Virus record (IMG/VR): IMGVR_UViG_3300025276_000193
Coordinates: 1 to 26,081 of that record
Length of the DNA stretch: 26,081 nt
Origin: a virus
Direction: 5' to 3' (one strand)
In this document: positions 13,706-22,193 of the stretch, piece by piece
Layout: every line of letters begins with the position of its first letter
Position numbering within the stretch: position 1 is the first letter of the stretch
The notes under the pieces: generated by a model
The model's database searches: none
What the model was told of the DNA's origin: nothing
Seen by the model: only the letters and a program-made list of their open reading frames with translations
Position numbers and translations under genes: made by a program

Positions 13706-16700
13706 TTAATTCACTACTGACCAAAAAGGTGTGCCTGATTGCGGTATTGAAGCACCTACAGTAGGAACAGGCGTTGATGCAGGCGCAGGGTTTAAGCAAG
13801 AAATATAAAGAGCAAGAACAGCTGCTTCACTTAACGGAGCAAAATACCAATTACTAAAATTACTACAAGATCCAGCCGTTCGTGTTGCGGTTTGATTATT
13901 TATTTCCACTGTTACAACATTGTCAGTTAAATCATTGTAAGCATTTAATGATCCAACAGAATATATATAAAAACCATTCCAATTTTGAGCGTCTGGTTGG
14001 TTTGCAATTTTAAGTGTTACATAGGTTTCAGTATATTGATTACCTGATGAATCGCTGTAATTTATTGTATTTTGTTTAACAGAATTAAAAACTGGTGTAA
14101 TACCTAGCTTTAAATTATACGTTAAAGATATTGGGCTTTGACCACCGTCAGCTGCTGTTAATATTAATTTGTAAGTATCTCCAGGCACTTGTACTGGAGA
14201 GTTTGCTCCAAGACCACCACTTAAAGCGGCTTGACTATTTTTAACTTGACACTGACTTTTAAAGCCAACACCGTCAACCACATCTGTAACAAAAGGTGTA
14301 AAAAACGAAACTGGAACAAGAGGATTAGAATTTGCTGTTGCTACAATGCTCCAATTAATTTCCGTACCTTTATTAACGTTAAGAGCTGCATTAGCTCCGT
14401 TAGTAGCAGTTGCCACCATTAAATTAGTTATATTAGGCGCGCTTTGAAGCTGAATTTCAGCACCTGAGCCTACAGGTGGTGTTACGGCTGTAATTGCTGG
14501 TTGTATATTTAATAAGTTCACTGTTTCAAGATACACAGTAGTAACTCCATTAACTACAGATGTAAATTCAAAATTATAACCACTATTAGCCTCTAGCTCT
14601 GCGGCTCCAAAATATGCATTATCAAGAAAAGAATTACTAAAACCCTGTGTAACTTGCACGTTATAAGCTGTACCAGCTGCTACAAGATTAAAATAACTTG
14701 AAACATCATTTCCTCTTTGTGTAACAGAGGTTATAACAAAAGACGTTATACCTGTTGTTATAATAGCGCCAAAATCATCAACAAGATTAAAAGGTTGATT
14801 AGTAATATTACCATTTGTTCCAATAGCCTCGGTAAAATTAGTAGTAACGAAAGGAGATAAATTTTTCCCTGCCCCAGCTTCAGTTCTTATTAACGTATTT
14901 AAATCACTTATAAGACCAGCGCTTGATGTTTCCCAAAATATATCTAATCTAGATTCAACAGGTGCGGTTTCAAATATTGCTAAATTTTCAACAGCTGAGT
15001 ATCCAGTAGAAGAAAAGTTTATATTAGTCTGAGGAACAGAATTTGCTATAGTAACATTTCTGTTTAATGTACATATAAAAGTTCCTGGAGATCCGCTCAC
15101 TGGCTCAATAGCTATAACCACCGTAGGTGATATATATATGGGCATATTAACCCAAGTAACAACAGAACCAACTTGTATAGCTGTTGCAGGTACTAAACTT
15201 CCGACTGTAATTTCACTGGAATCTGCTACAGCTGCGCCTAATACTGCGTTTATTTCTACTATTGTAGCATTATTTACTACTCCAAATTGCTCGTAACTAG
15301 ATTGAGACGTTATTATTTCAGCTATAAAAGGGTTTGAGTCTGATTTATAAAAAGGAAAATAAGCATTTTTATCACTAGTTACCAGTATATCTGTTGATCC
15401 TGACGCCCTGAATTGAAGTACATCGAATAAATCATATAAATCTTCTACTGAAGAAGTTGTAAAGAAATGTCTATCTGTTTTGTATTGCTTATTTTGTTGA
15501 TTAGCAATGACGCTATCAGTATTTTCTACTCTACCATATAGTATAACAGAACTTCTAAAAGTTTTATCCTGAGGTCCAACCTCGCTTAAATCCCTTGATA
15601 CTTTGTTTATATTATCATTTATTAAAGAAATAAAAGACTTATTTTTTTCAAGCGTAGGTAAAGGACTATTAGTTACATTGTTAAACGGTAATCCCTTTAT
15701 TGCTCCAGCATTATAGACATTGTAATATTCTTGTTCTGTTTGCTTCACAACTATTTTATACGAATACCAACCTAGCGGGTTATAATTTAAACTAGTTGTA
15801 TCTCCATTGTATAATTCACCTGTTATAGGATCGTTTACTAACACTTTTAAAGAATCGCCAGGCCATGTGACCGGATCCTCTGTGTGGTAGCTAGAAAATA
15901 ATGTAGAACCTAAAAAACTGTTAGCACCTACTTGAACAGAGTTTTTATTGCTAGATAATATAACTGTAGATTGTCTACCAAATATATCAGCTAGTACAAA
16001 ACCAACTTGATAATTTCTATTCCCTTTTAAACTACTACTAGGATATTCAATTATGCTAGTTCTATCAACATCTTTACCTGACTTGCTGAAACTAAGTACA
16101 GCTCCTGCCGATACAGTTGCCGTGTTATTTATTGTTATTGTTGGCGTTGTTGATGAATTTGTTTTAGCCGTTACTAACGTGCCGGTAGTTATGCCAGTTC
16201 CAGAGACAATACTACCAACTTCTATCGTGCTAGTTGAAGTAGTTGTTAAAGCTATTGTAGTTGACGAGGGTTGACTAGTGACTGTCCCAACTCCTTCGTT
16301 TAAATCAAAAGATGATTTATCACTTGCGTTTACGTTGTAATTTATAGATGCCGGTGGCGTCTTTTTATTTTGAAAATTACCATATACCACTCTATTACTT
16401 ATAATCTCTTGTGATAAAGCCTTTATAGGTACTTTATCAAATACTCTAGTTATTACATCTGGTGATAAAGTTTTGTAAGGTTTTTTAGATTGGTATTCAT
16501 AATCGTAAACCTTACTATTCAAACCTTGAAGATCAGCAACTGCTATAGATTCTATAACGTTTACAACTAAAGAATTTGATTCTTTGTATAATATATCTAT
16601 TTCTGTTATTTTATTTATATCACGTAATTGATTACCATTAGAGGGTAATTGTATTTTTAATCCTATTTTGTTAACTTTATTTTCCATAAAATCTACAATA

Positions 16701-17773
16701 GTAGAACTATAAGCTTGCTGTTCATCACCCTCTGTCAATGTGCTATTAATAAAATAACCATCCTGCTGAGGTATAAAACATATTTGAGTAAAAGGAGCCA
16801 TTAAAGAATACTCGTTATCATCAAACTTAAATCTATAACTAAATCTAACAAATTTATCTTGTAAAAAATTAGGATCACCATTATAGTTACCATCAAAATA
16901 TGGATTTGGACTAAATACAATTCTAGTAAATACAGGTATCGTAACGTTAGCAGTTAGAGTTAATGTATTACTGCCAGCATTCCAACCATTAGAAGCAATT
17001 GTTCCTAATGGAACTATTAATTGAGTATTTTGATCAACATAAGATACTGACTTACCACTCACTGGCTGAGAAGGATAAGCAGGCATAACTAAATCTGTTA
17101 CAACAAAAGAAGAAGCGTTATTAACACCTGCTTTGACAATCCCTTCTCCGCCATCAGGTAGAAACGTATTAGTAACGTCTTTCATTGTGGTTTCATAGGC
17201 TCCAGATGCTGCAGGCACTGTGCTTTGCTGATATAACTCTATAGGTTGATATGGATTATATTTTGCTACAGATATTGTTTCTTCTGTAGTGTAATATGTG
17301 CCTTCTTTAGCTGAAGTTACATTTATTTTTCTTGGTTGATTTCTATTATCTGTCCAAAACAATAAATTTTCTAATAAATTAATTCCAATTATAGGATTAA
17401 ATTTTGAAAAATTCAAAAATACACCTTCTAATAATTTTTCTAATATCGTTGTATTTAGATTATATTTATATACAAAGTGATGAGCTTCAGGGTTATAAAC
17501 TGTTTTATCATTATCTGTTAAAAATATGTATATATCACTATTAGCTTCATCGGCAAAATAACCTATAGCTGTTAAGTTAGTTAAAGTAGGTTCAATACCA
17601 TTAGGTATTATTATATCGTTACCTAAAACATTTTCTAATGACCCCACTCCATCGCCTTCAGATCTACTCACTTGTATATTTACAGCGTTTCTATATTCAG
17701 CATTAGGCATTAAACGCGCATCCAAATCTTTATTCATTTTGGATTTTATAAAAGTATTTTTAGCTTCTGCCAT
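13706..17773 (-). CDS. Large tail accessory protein (P22 gp10 / crAss muzzle type)
   Basis: This 1355-aa protein starts NTFIKSKMNKDLDARLMPNA, then EYRNAVNIQVSRSEGDGVGS. That opening is characteristic of the P22 gp10-like tail-closing proteins called muzzle in crAss-like phages, as is WTDNRNQPRKINV near residue 141-153. Middle parts are beta-rich. At least three Gly/Thr/Ser/Val-rich inserts are seen (about 243-290, 498-565, 833-923) with a shared pattern of 'IxVGSxVxGxxIxxGTxV ... LxFS'. The region around 1107-1225 has an immunoglobulin-like ending (PGDTYKLILTAADGG) typical of surface-exposed adhesion domains. The most likely role is tail tip closure plus host contact. The next gene downstream codes sequence that in relatives seems to belong to the same assembly. 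The family call is from memory of the N-terminal motif. Confidence 0.76.
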   Translation of the reverse strand: MAEAKNTFIKSKMNKDLDARLMPNAEYRNAVNIQVSRSEGDGVGSLENVLGNDIIIPNGIEPTLTNLTAIGYFADEANSDIYIFLTDNDKTVYNPEAHHFVYKYNLNTTILEKLLEGVFLNFSKFNPIIGINLLENLLFWTDNRNQPRKINVTSAKEGTYYTTEETISVAKYNPYQPIELYQQSTVPAASGAYETTMKDVTNTFLPDGGEGIVKAGVNNASSFVVTDLVMPAYPSQPVSGKSVSYVDQNTQLIVPLGTIASNGWNAGSNTLTLTANVTIPVFTRIVFSPNPYFDGNYNGDPNFLQDKFVRFSYRFKFDDNEYSLMAPFTQICFIPQQDGYFINSTLTEGDEQQAYSSTIVDFMENKVNKIGLKIQLPSNGNQLRDINKITEIDILYKESNSLVVNVIESIAVADLQGLNSKVYDYEYQSKKPYKTLSPDVITRVFDKVPIKALSQEIISNRVVYGNFQNKKTPPASINYNVNASDKSSFDLNEGVGTVTSQPSSTTIALTTTSTSTIEVGSIVSGTGITTGTLVTAKTNSSTTPTITINNTATVSAGAVLSFSKSGKDVDRTSIIEYPSSSLKGNRNYQVGFVLADIFGRQSTVILSSNKNSVQVGANSFLGSTLFSSYHTEDPVTWPGDSLKVLVNDPITGELYNGDTTSLNYNPLGWYSYKIVVKQTEQEYYNVYNAGAIKGLPFNNVTNSPLPTLEKNKSFISLINDNINKVSRDLSEVGPQDKTFRSSVILYGRVENTDSVIANQQNKQYKTDRHFFTTSSVEDLYDLFDVLQFRASGSTDILVTSDKNAYFPFYKSDSNPFIAEIITSQSSYEQFGVVNNATIVEINAVLGAAVADSSEITVGSLVPATAIQVGSVVTWVNMPIYISPTVVIAIEPVSGSPGTFICTLNRNVTIANSVPQTNINFSSTGYSAVENLAIFETAPVESRLDIFWETSSAGLISDLNTLIRTEAGAGKNLSPFVTTNFTEAIGTNGNITNQPFNLVDDFGAIITTGITSFVITSVTQRGNDVSSYFNLVAAGTAYNVQVTQGFSNSFLDNAYFGAAELEANSGYNFEFTSVVNGVTTVYLETVNLLNIQPAITAVTPPVGSGAEIQLQSAPNITNLMVATATNGANAALNVNKGTEINWSIVATANSNPLVPVSFFTPFVTDVVDGVGFKSQCQVKNSQAALSGGLGANSPVQVPGDTYKLILTAADGGQSPISLTYNLKLGITPVFNSVKQNTINYSDSSGNQYTETYVTLKIANQPDAQNWNGFYIYSVGSLNAYNDLTDNVVTVEINNQTATRTAGSCSNFSNWYFAPLSEAAVLALYISCLNPAPASTPVPTVGASIPQSGTPFWSVVN

Positions 17774-17776
17774 GTT

Positions 17777-18982
17777 TTATGATTTTATCCATTTAGATTT
17801 ACCTCTCATTACTTGAACAATTTCGTTAAGTTTTATATTAGATAATCTTATTTTTGCATTTCTAAGTTTAGCAGTTTTTTCCCTGCTTAGTCTATTTATA
17901 ACGTACTCAGGTTGATTAGCCCTTGTAGCCATAATAGCATGATTGATATAAGCATACATAGCTTCTTCAGCCATTTTAGGAACCTTAGTTTCCAAGTCAT
18001 ACGCTAAGCCATCAGAAACATACTCTAAAACAACAAGAGCGTTAGCTAAATTGCTTGAAAAAGACATTTTACCTTCTCTATGATTTATAGTAAACCATCC
18101 GTTTATTTGAGAGTATTGAGGATCAAGACCGTATAATTGACCTTGACCTATTCCTCTACTAAAATCGTAACCATCGTAAGCCATGTCTATTTGACGTAGG
18201 TTATTTGCTTCACCATTAAGCAGGTTGTCATCTGCCGCCGCCCATCTAGCCTCAGTTAGTGATGTACCTTCTAAGTTTTCACCAAAATTATCTTGAGTAG
18301 GAACTCCTCTATTATCTTGTATAGGATTTTCGTAAGGGTTTGTTGTTAAATTGTTTGCTGGATATATAGGTCTTTTTACACCACTAGCGTCTATAAAAGA
18401 TATATTAGTATAATTAACGTAGTCTTGAGGTATTATAATACTAAGACTAGGCGATACACTTAGTTCTTGAGATTTAATACTTTTTAAAGTATCATAACTA
18501 AATTCTTGCATTGCTCTTTTAGCAAAAAATATTATATCAGTTCTCTTAGCGCTAGGTATAAGTTTTCCAGCTCCGATATAAGCAACCATAAAGTTATTTA
18601 TAACTTCATTTAGCTTTATATATGAATAATCATCATAATTATCTTCAACAGCGCTACCAAAAGCATCTCTAAGGCCATAATTACCTCCAGTTAAAGACTT
18701 TAATTGAACCACAACACTAGTGTTAGCTGCTAAATTAGGAATAGATATAGTGTTACCAATTACAGTATAAGTTGTAATCAATTCTGTATAAGCTAAAACA
18801 CCAGGAGCAGCCGTATATAGTTTAAAATTATTTAAAGCATATCCTGTTTCAAGTGGATTAAAACTACCAAACACTAGTCCAGTGTCAAAAGTAGTGGTAA
18901 AGCTCTGGGTGGCTGCCGCTATTGATAGAAACTTTTGAGCTCCAGCGTAATATTGTTCGTTAGTTTCTGTTATAAGTCCCAT
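17777..18982 (-). CDS. Ring / tail tubular connector protein
   Basis: This 401-aa protein has two visible parts. Residues about 20-110 form a beta-rich domain (FTTTFDTGLVFGSF ... NNFKLY ... YTVIGNTISIP ... VVVQLKSLTGGNYG). This resembles the repeated 'YxVxxNxIxxxxxPxxxxVVVxLKR' pattern of T7-type tail fibre N-terminal domains. Residues from about 125 on are a conserved connector core: KLNEVINNFMVAYIGAGKLI, AKRAMQEFSYDTLKSIKSQE, IIPQDYVNYTNISF, then EEAMYAYINHAI and the C-terminal AKLRNAKIRLSNIKLNEI ending in RGKSKWIKS. This core is well conserved in marine Bacteroidota podoviruses and crAss-like phages, where related proteins form tail rings. Three-nt gaps on both sides put it in one translational unit with the other ring gene and the large tail protein. 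Confidence 0.8.
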   Translation of the reverse strand: MGLITETNEQYYAGAQKFLSIAAATQSFTTTFDTGLVFGSFNPLETGYALNNFKLYTAAPGVLAYTELITTYTVIGNTISIPNLAANTSVVVQLKSLTGGNYGLRDAFGSAVEDNYDDYSYIKLNEVINNFMVAYIGAGKLIPSAKRTDIIFFAKRAMQEFSYDTLKSIKSQELSVSPSLSIIIPQDYVNYTNISFIDASGVKRPIYPANNLTTNPYENPIQDNRGVPTQDNFGENLEGTSLTEARWAAADDNLLNGEANNLRQIDMAYDGYDFSRGIGQGQLYGLDPQYSQINGWFTINHREGKMSFSSNLANALVVLEYVSDGLAYDLETKVPKMAEEAMYAYINHAIMATRANQPEYVINRLSREKTAKLRNAKIRLSNIKLNEIVQVMRGKSKWIKS

Positions 18983-18985
18983 TTA

Positions 18986-19768
18986 TTAGCTTTTTTTATT
19001 TATTTCTTGTTTTTGAACTTGTCCAGCAGCTACTTGTATCACTGTAGGATCTTTTATTATTAAACCAGCATATATTAATATTTTTAAAATAACTGAAGTT
19101 TGTTCTGATTCCATTAATTCAAATTGTTGAGAACCAGTAGGTTGATATAAACTACCAGTCAAATCATTGAATTGTGCTGGATTGTAAAGATATTGATTTA
19201 ATGATCCAACATTAAAACCCCATATAACGTCTTTAGGTTTTCTAAGATAATTAACTTCTAAACCGCTAACTATAGTTTTTGGGTTTACAAATAATTTATT
19301 ATTTTCATAAAGATATGTAGGAAATGATAAAGACGATCTAGTAAGATTAGATTTTTCTATATTATAAAATGTATTTCTTTGAAGTCTTTGTAATTCTACA
19401 GGAAGTCCAGCAGCTGGCGTGTAGGCTATGTCACCTAATTTGTAGAAGGTAACTGTTTGACCGTATCCATCTAGCGTAGGTAATGTGAAGTAAGGTGTTG
19501 TGGGTGTAGTGTTATTATCATAAGTTGCTGCACCAAATGTTTTAAACACAGCGATTTTCTCGTCTATGCTAGCTATTCTATCCGCGTAGTCAACATCAAC
19601 TTGAGGCACTCTAAGCATTTGGTTTAAATCTTCAAAGTATTTTTCAAAGATCTCTAATTGCACTTGAGTGGCAACGCTGTTGAACTCTTGAGGTGTCATA
19701 TACCCTCTCTGCTCTTTGTTTAATAATAACAAAACAGTCTGATATACTGTGTTTACGTTTATAGCCAT
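18986..19768 (-). CDS. Ring / head-tail connector protein (crAss-like ring type)
   Basis: This 260-aa protein is probably a ring protein of the neck-tail stack below the portal. The N-terminus (VYQTVLLLLNKEQRGYMTPQ, residues 7-26) starts with a helix common to such connectors. Near residues 170-185 lies VNYLRKPKDVIWGF, and near 220 QQFELMESEQTSVILKIL precedes AGLIIKDPTVIQVA; this layout matches proteins encoded just before the larger ring protein in marine and crAss-like podoviruses as I remember them. There are no enzyme motifs. It is followed after 3 nt by the 401-aa ring gene, implying coupled translation. Which ring position it holds cannot be told from sequence alone. Confidence 0.68.
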   Translation of the reverse strand: MAINVNTVYQTVLLLLNKEQRGYMTPQEFNSVATQVQLEIFEKYFEDLNQMLRVPQVDVDYADRIASIDEKIAVFKTFGAATYDNNTTPTTPYFTLPTLDGYGQTVTFYKLGDIAYTPAAGLPVELQRLQRNTFYNIEKSNLTRSSLSFPTYLYENNKLFVNPKTIVSGLEVNYLRKPKDVIWGFNVGSLNQYLYNPAQFNDLTGSLYQPTGSQQFELMESEQTSVILKILIYAGLIIKDPTVIQVAAGQVQKQEINKKS

Positions 19769-19790
19769 TTATTTTTTTTTATTATAATAT

Positions 19791-19810
19791 AGGCCCGAGT
19801 GAACGAGCCT
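19791..19810 (-). terminator. Stem-loop between the 274-aa gene and the first ring gene
   Basis: The minus-strand RNA forms a 7-bp stem (AGGCTCG with CGGGCCT) with a 6-nt loop. As in the hairpin after the capsid gene, one pair is G-U only in the minus-strand RNA and becomes C-A on the plus strand. It starts 17 nt after the stop codon. The sequence after it on the minus strand is A-rich rather than T-rich, so it is more likely an attenuating, processing or stabilising structure than a clean Rho-independent terminator. Confidence 0.55.
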
Positions 19811-19827
19811 TATATTAGTATTACATG

Positions 19828-20652
19828 TTAATTCAAGTTTTTCTCTACAGACCTGAATACTTCTACGCCTTCATCGGTTTTAAAGTAAGCTGCCATTGCC
19901 GAGTAAGGATTTTCATCAAAAGGAATTGTCATTAATTTTCTTCCGTTTGAACCCCACGTGAATGTTCTTTGATCTTGTGATAGCATTATTATACCTAATT
20001 CAGCTGCTCTAATAGCAACATTTCTTAATTGCACATTATCATCATTAGCTAAGTCTATGAATAGTTCTGGTTGATTTCTAGCAAACAACAGCAAGTCTCT
20101 TCTAAGCTCCTTAGAACTCATCTTACTAACCGCTGAGCCTAATTCAACTCTCATTATAGCTTCTGCTTGATCAACTTCCATATTGCGAGCAAAGTTTAAA
20201 GCATCTATTTGCATATCTAATACATCTAAATCATCTTCAGCTTCCTCAGTCGCGCTAAATTCTTCATATATTCTACCTTTTAAAGGATGATATAAAGAAA
20301 GTAATTTTTGTAAATTTTGTTTTTCTTTTGGCACTTTTAAATCACCATCATCAAATCTAATGTGACCTAATGTACATTCTCCAATCTGCTCATCCACTAA
20401 TGGAGAGTTTTGGTTTGTTGCATACCTTATTTCTCTTTGTTTACCGTCTTTTGGATCAAAGTAAAGTAATGCATGTTTTCTTGTATGCCTACACGGAATA
20501 GTTAGTGTTAAAGGATTTTTATTGCCTTTTAAATAATATATTCTATCTTTTATTTCCCATGTTGGTTTAACTGGTTTAGCTGTTTTAGCTGGTTCAGTTT
20601 GTACTTGAGGCGCAACCTCAACTTTCTTTGCTGGCGTTTTTTTAGTAGCCAT
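19828..20652 (-). CDS. Conserved structural protein with basic N-terminal tail
   Basis: This 274-aa protein begins with about 30 residues of Lys/Ala/Pro/Thr low complexity (histone-like tail) and then a folded core starting WEIKDRIYYLKG. The stretch LLYFDPKDGKQREIRYATNQ followed by SPLVDEQIGECTLGHIRFDDG (residues about 82-125) is a pattern I recognise from uncharacterised proteins located just after the capsid gene in marine podoviruses. The C-terminal half is helical, with FARNQPELFIDLANDDN near 192-208. No catalytic motif is seen; a Cys-His pair near residues 54-55 and a Cys in GECTLGHI might bind metal, but this is weak. Position between capsid and ring genes suggests a head auxiliary, head-completion or DNA-contacting protein. 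Hairpins flank it on both sides, so its dosage may be set separately. Confidence 0.72.
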   Translation of the reverse strand: MATKKTPAKKVEVAPQVQTEPAKTAKPVKPTWEIKDRIYYLKGNKNPLTLTIPCRHTRKHALLYFDPKDGKQREIRYATNQNSPLVDEQIGECTLGHIRFDDGDLKVPKEKQNLQKLLSLYHPLKGRIYEEFSATEEAEDDLDVLDMQIDALNFARNMEVDQAEAIMRVELGSAVSKMSSKELRRDLLLFARNQPELFIDLANDDNVQLRNVAIRAAELGIIMLSQDQRTFTWGSNGRKLMTIPFDENPYSAMAAYFKTDEGVEVFRSVEKNLN

Positions 20653-20671
20653 AATATAATATAATTAAATA
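20650..20671 (-). promoter_or_regulatory. AT-only leader with start codon, copy 2 of 2
   Basis: This copy is identical over 22 nt to 23409-23430 and includes the ATG of the 274-aa gene. It lies between the hairpin that follows the capsid gene and the start codon, a sensible place for a new promoter or a translation-initiation element. The spacing of the TATATTATATT run to the ATG is the same at both sites. The role is inferred from position only. Confidence 0.4.
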
Positions 20672-20689
20672 GTTTTATAAAAGTAATAA

Positions 20690-20716
20690 TTACCCCCGTA
20701 ATTGTAACGAGGGTAA
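20690..20716 (-). terminator. Stem-loop after the capsid gene (terminator or attenuator)
   Basis: The minus-strand RNA forms a 10-bp stem (TTACCCTCGT pairing with ACGGGGGTAA) with a 7-nt loop. One pair is G-U in the minus-strand RNA, and would be a C-A mismatch in the plus-strand RNA, so the structure belongs to the minus transcript. It begins 22 nt beyond the capsid stop codon and is followed by TTATTACTTTTAT, a partly T-rich run. It probably acts as a partial terminator or an RNA 3'-end stabiliser that sets capsid mRNA apart from downstream genes. Confidence 0.65.
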
Positions 20717-20738
20717 AAATTACATTAATTTTGAATCC

Positions 20739-22181
20739 TTAGATTCCTTTGAATAATACAAAGTTGTTAGCAGCTTGAGTAACTAAACATCTTTCTGACA
20801 AGAAGTTTACTTCCATAGCATCTAAAGTTGAAGTTTGAGCTCCACCAGCAGAACCAGTTAACCAAGATTTCATTCTTCTATCATCTGATTGAGAAGCTCT
20901 ATATCTTACATGTAAGAAAGGTCTTCTGATGTTAGTTCCTAAAACTTGATCGTAAACTGTAGAAGTTCCAGCAGGTACTAATACACCTTCAATAGAATTA
21001 ACTCCAACAATTCCACCACGAGTAGAAGCATCGTTTAAATATTTCCAGTCAGTTTTGTAGAAGTCATAAGAACCTCTTCTGAATCCAGAGAAACCTAAAT
21101 TTAAAGCCATTTCTTCAGAGTTTTCGAATAAACCAAAAGCAGTACCTCCAGCGAATCCACCAGAAATAGAAGCTAGCATATCATCAAAATCTAAAGACGT
21201 TTGTCTTTGTAAGAATAACATGTTCTCTTCAATTGCTCCTTGAGTATCTAAATTCTTTAAGATAGCATCAAATTCATCTAGTCCAGCAGCAGCAGTAAAT
21301 CCTACCTCTACGTTACCACGAGTTTGAATTGCAGCAAATAATCCTTGTGTTCCAGGTCGCGTGTTTACACCAGCGGCTTGAGCTTGATTATATTCACCTT
21401 CTACCATACTCATTTCTAAATAGTCTTCAAAACGTAGTCTTGTTTCAGACTCAGCTTTTAAATACCATAAATATCCAGATGTTCCATCTTCAGTTGCAAC
21501 TTCTACCCATCCAATTTGTGCCATGTCAGAACCAGATACAGTGTATTGGTTTCTTAATATGATTGGTGAATTAGAATATTGTGTGAAAGAAGGAGTTACA
21601 GATACACGTGCACCAGTAGCAATGTTAGATCCTTTTACATAGTCAGAACCATATACAAATATTTTTACTAATGTTCCTGCTGTAAAAACACCTGCCATAC
21701 TTACAGCAGCTCCAACTCCAGCATAAGGAACTACAGTAATTAAACCTGTTGGTACAGCTAGTGTAGCTCCAGAAACAGTAACAATAGCTTTAGCTTCTAA
21801 TCCAGTAGCTGGATCTAAAACAACTATTGTATCATTTACTGAAATAGTATTTATAATAGTTCCAGCAGCAATTGGAATAGTTAATTGATTTTGAGTTCCT
21901 GCACCTGCAGCACCAACAACAACGTTATTGTAAGAAATATGTAATCTGTTTTGTTCAGACCAAATAACTTGGTCAGACGTCATTGGCATTTCAGCTCCAA
22001 CCATACGTAAGAATCCAGATAATGTTCTGTTTCCATAACGCTCTACTTCTTGTTCGTAGATTTCAGGTAAGTACTGTTGAGCAAAATCATTTGCTCCACC
22101 GTTAAATTGTAAATAGTTATTCTGCAAGATCTGTTGAGCTTGAGATGGGACTATTGACCCAAACTGAGGACTTAAAGCCAT
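20739..22181 (-). CDS. Major capsid protein (HK97-fold expected)
   Basis: This 480-aa protein is the expected shell subunit. The N-terminal region contains QQYLPEIYEQEVERYGNRTL and SGFLRMVGAEMPMTSDQVIWSEQ (residues about 36-77), very like major capsid proteins of marine podoviruses and crAss-like phages as I remember them. GSDMAQIGWVEVATEDG and GYLWYLKAESETRLRFEDYL further on fit the same family. Residues about 88-178 form a Gly/Ala/Val/Thr-rich beta segment that splits the N-terminal arm from the core and looks like an inserted decoration domain. The length is normal (about 480-500). It lies after the scaffold gene with a 12-nt gap and is followed by a terminator-like hairpin, fitting a highly expressed gene. 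The start is preceded by A-rich sequence and no Shine-Dalgarno. Confidence 0.94.
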   Translation of the reverse strand: MALSPQFGSIVPSQAQQILQNNYLQFNGGANDFAQQYLPEIYEQEVERYGNRTLSGFLRMVGAEMPMTSDQVIWSEQNRLHISYNNVVVGAAGAGTQNQLTIPIAAGTIINTISVNDTIVVLDPATGLEAKAIVTVSGATLAVPTGLITVVPYAGVGAAVSMAGVFTAGTLVKIFVYGSDYVKGSNIATGARVSVTPSFTQYSNSPIILRNQYTVSGSDMAQIGWVEVATEDGTSGYLWYLKAESETRLRFEDYLEMSMVEGEYNQAQAAGVNTRPGTQGLFAAIQTRGNVEVGFTAAAGLDEFDAILKNLDTQGAIEENMLFLQRQTSLDFDDMLASISGGFAGGTAFGLFENSEEMALNLGFSGFRRGSYDFYKTDWKYLNDASTRGGIVGVNSIEGVLVPAGTSTVYDQVLGTNIRRPFLHVRYRASQSDDRRMKSWLTGSAGGAQTSTLDAMEVNFLSERCLVTQAANNFVLFKGI

Positions 22182-22193
22182 AATGTTTGTTTT

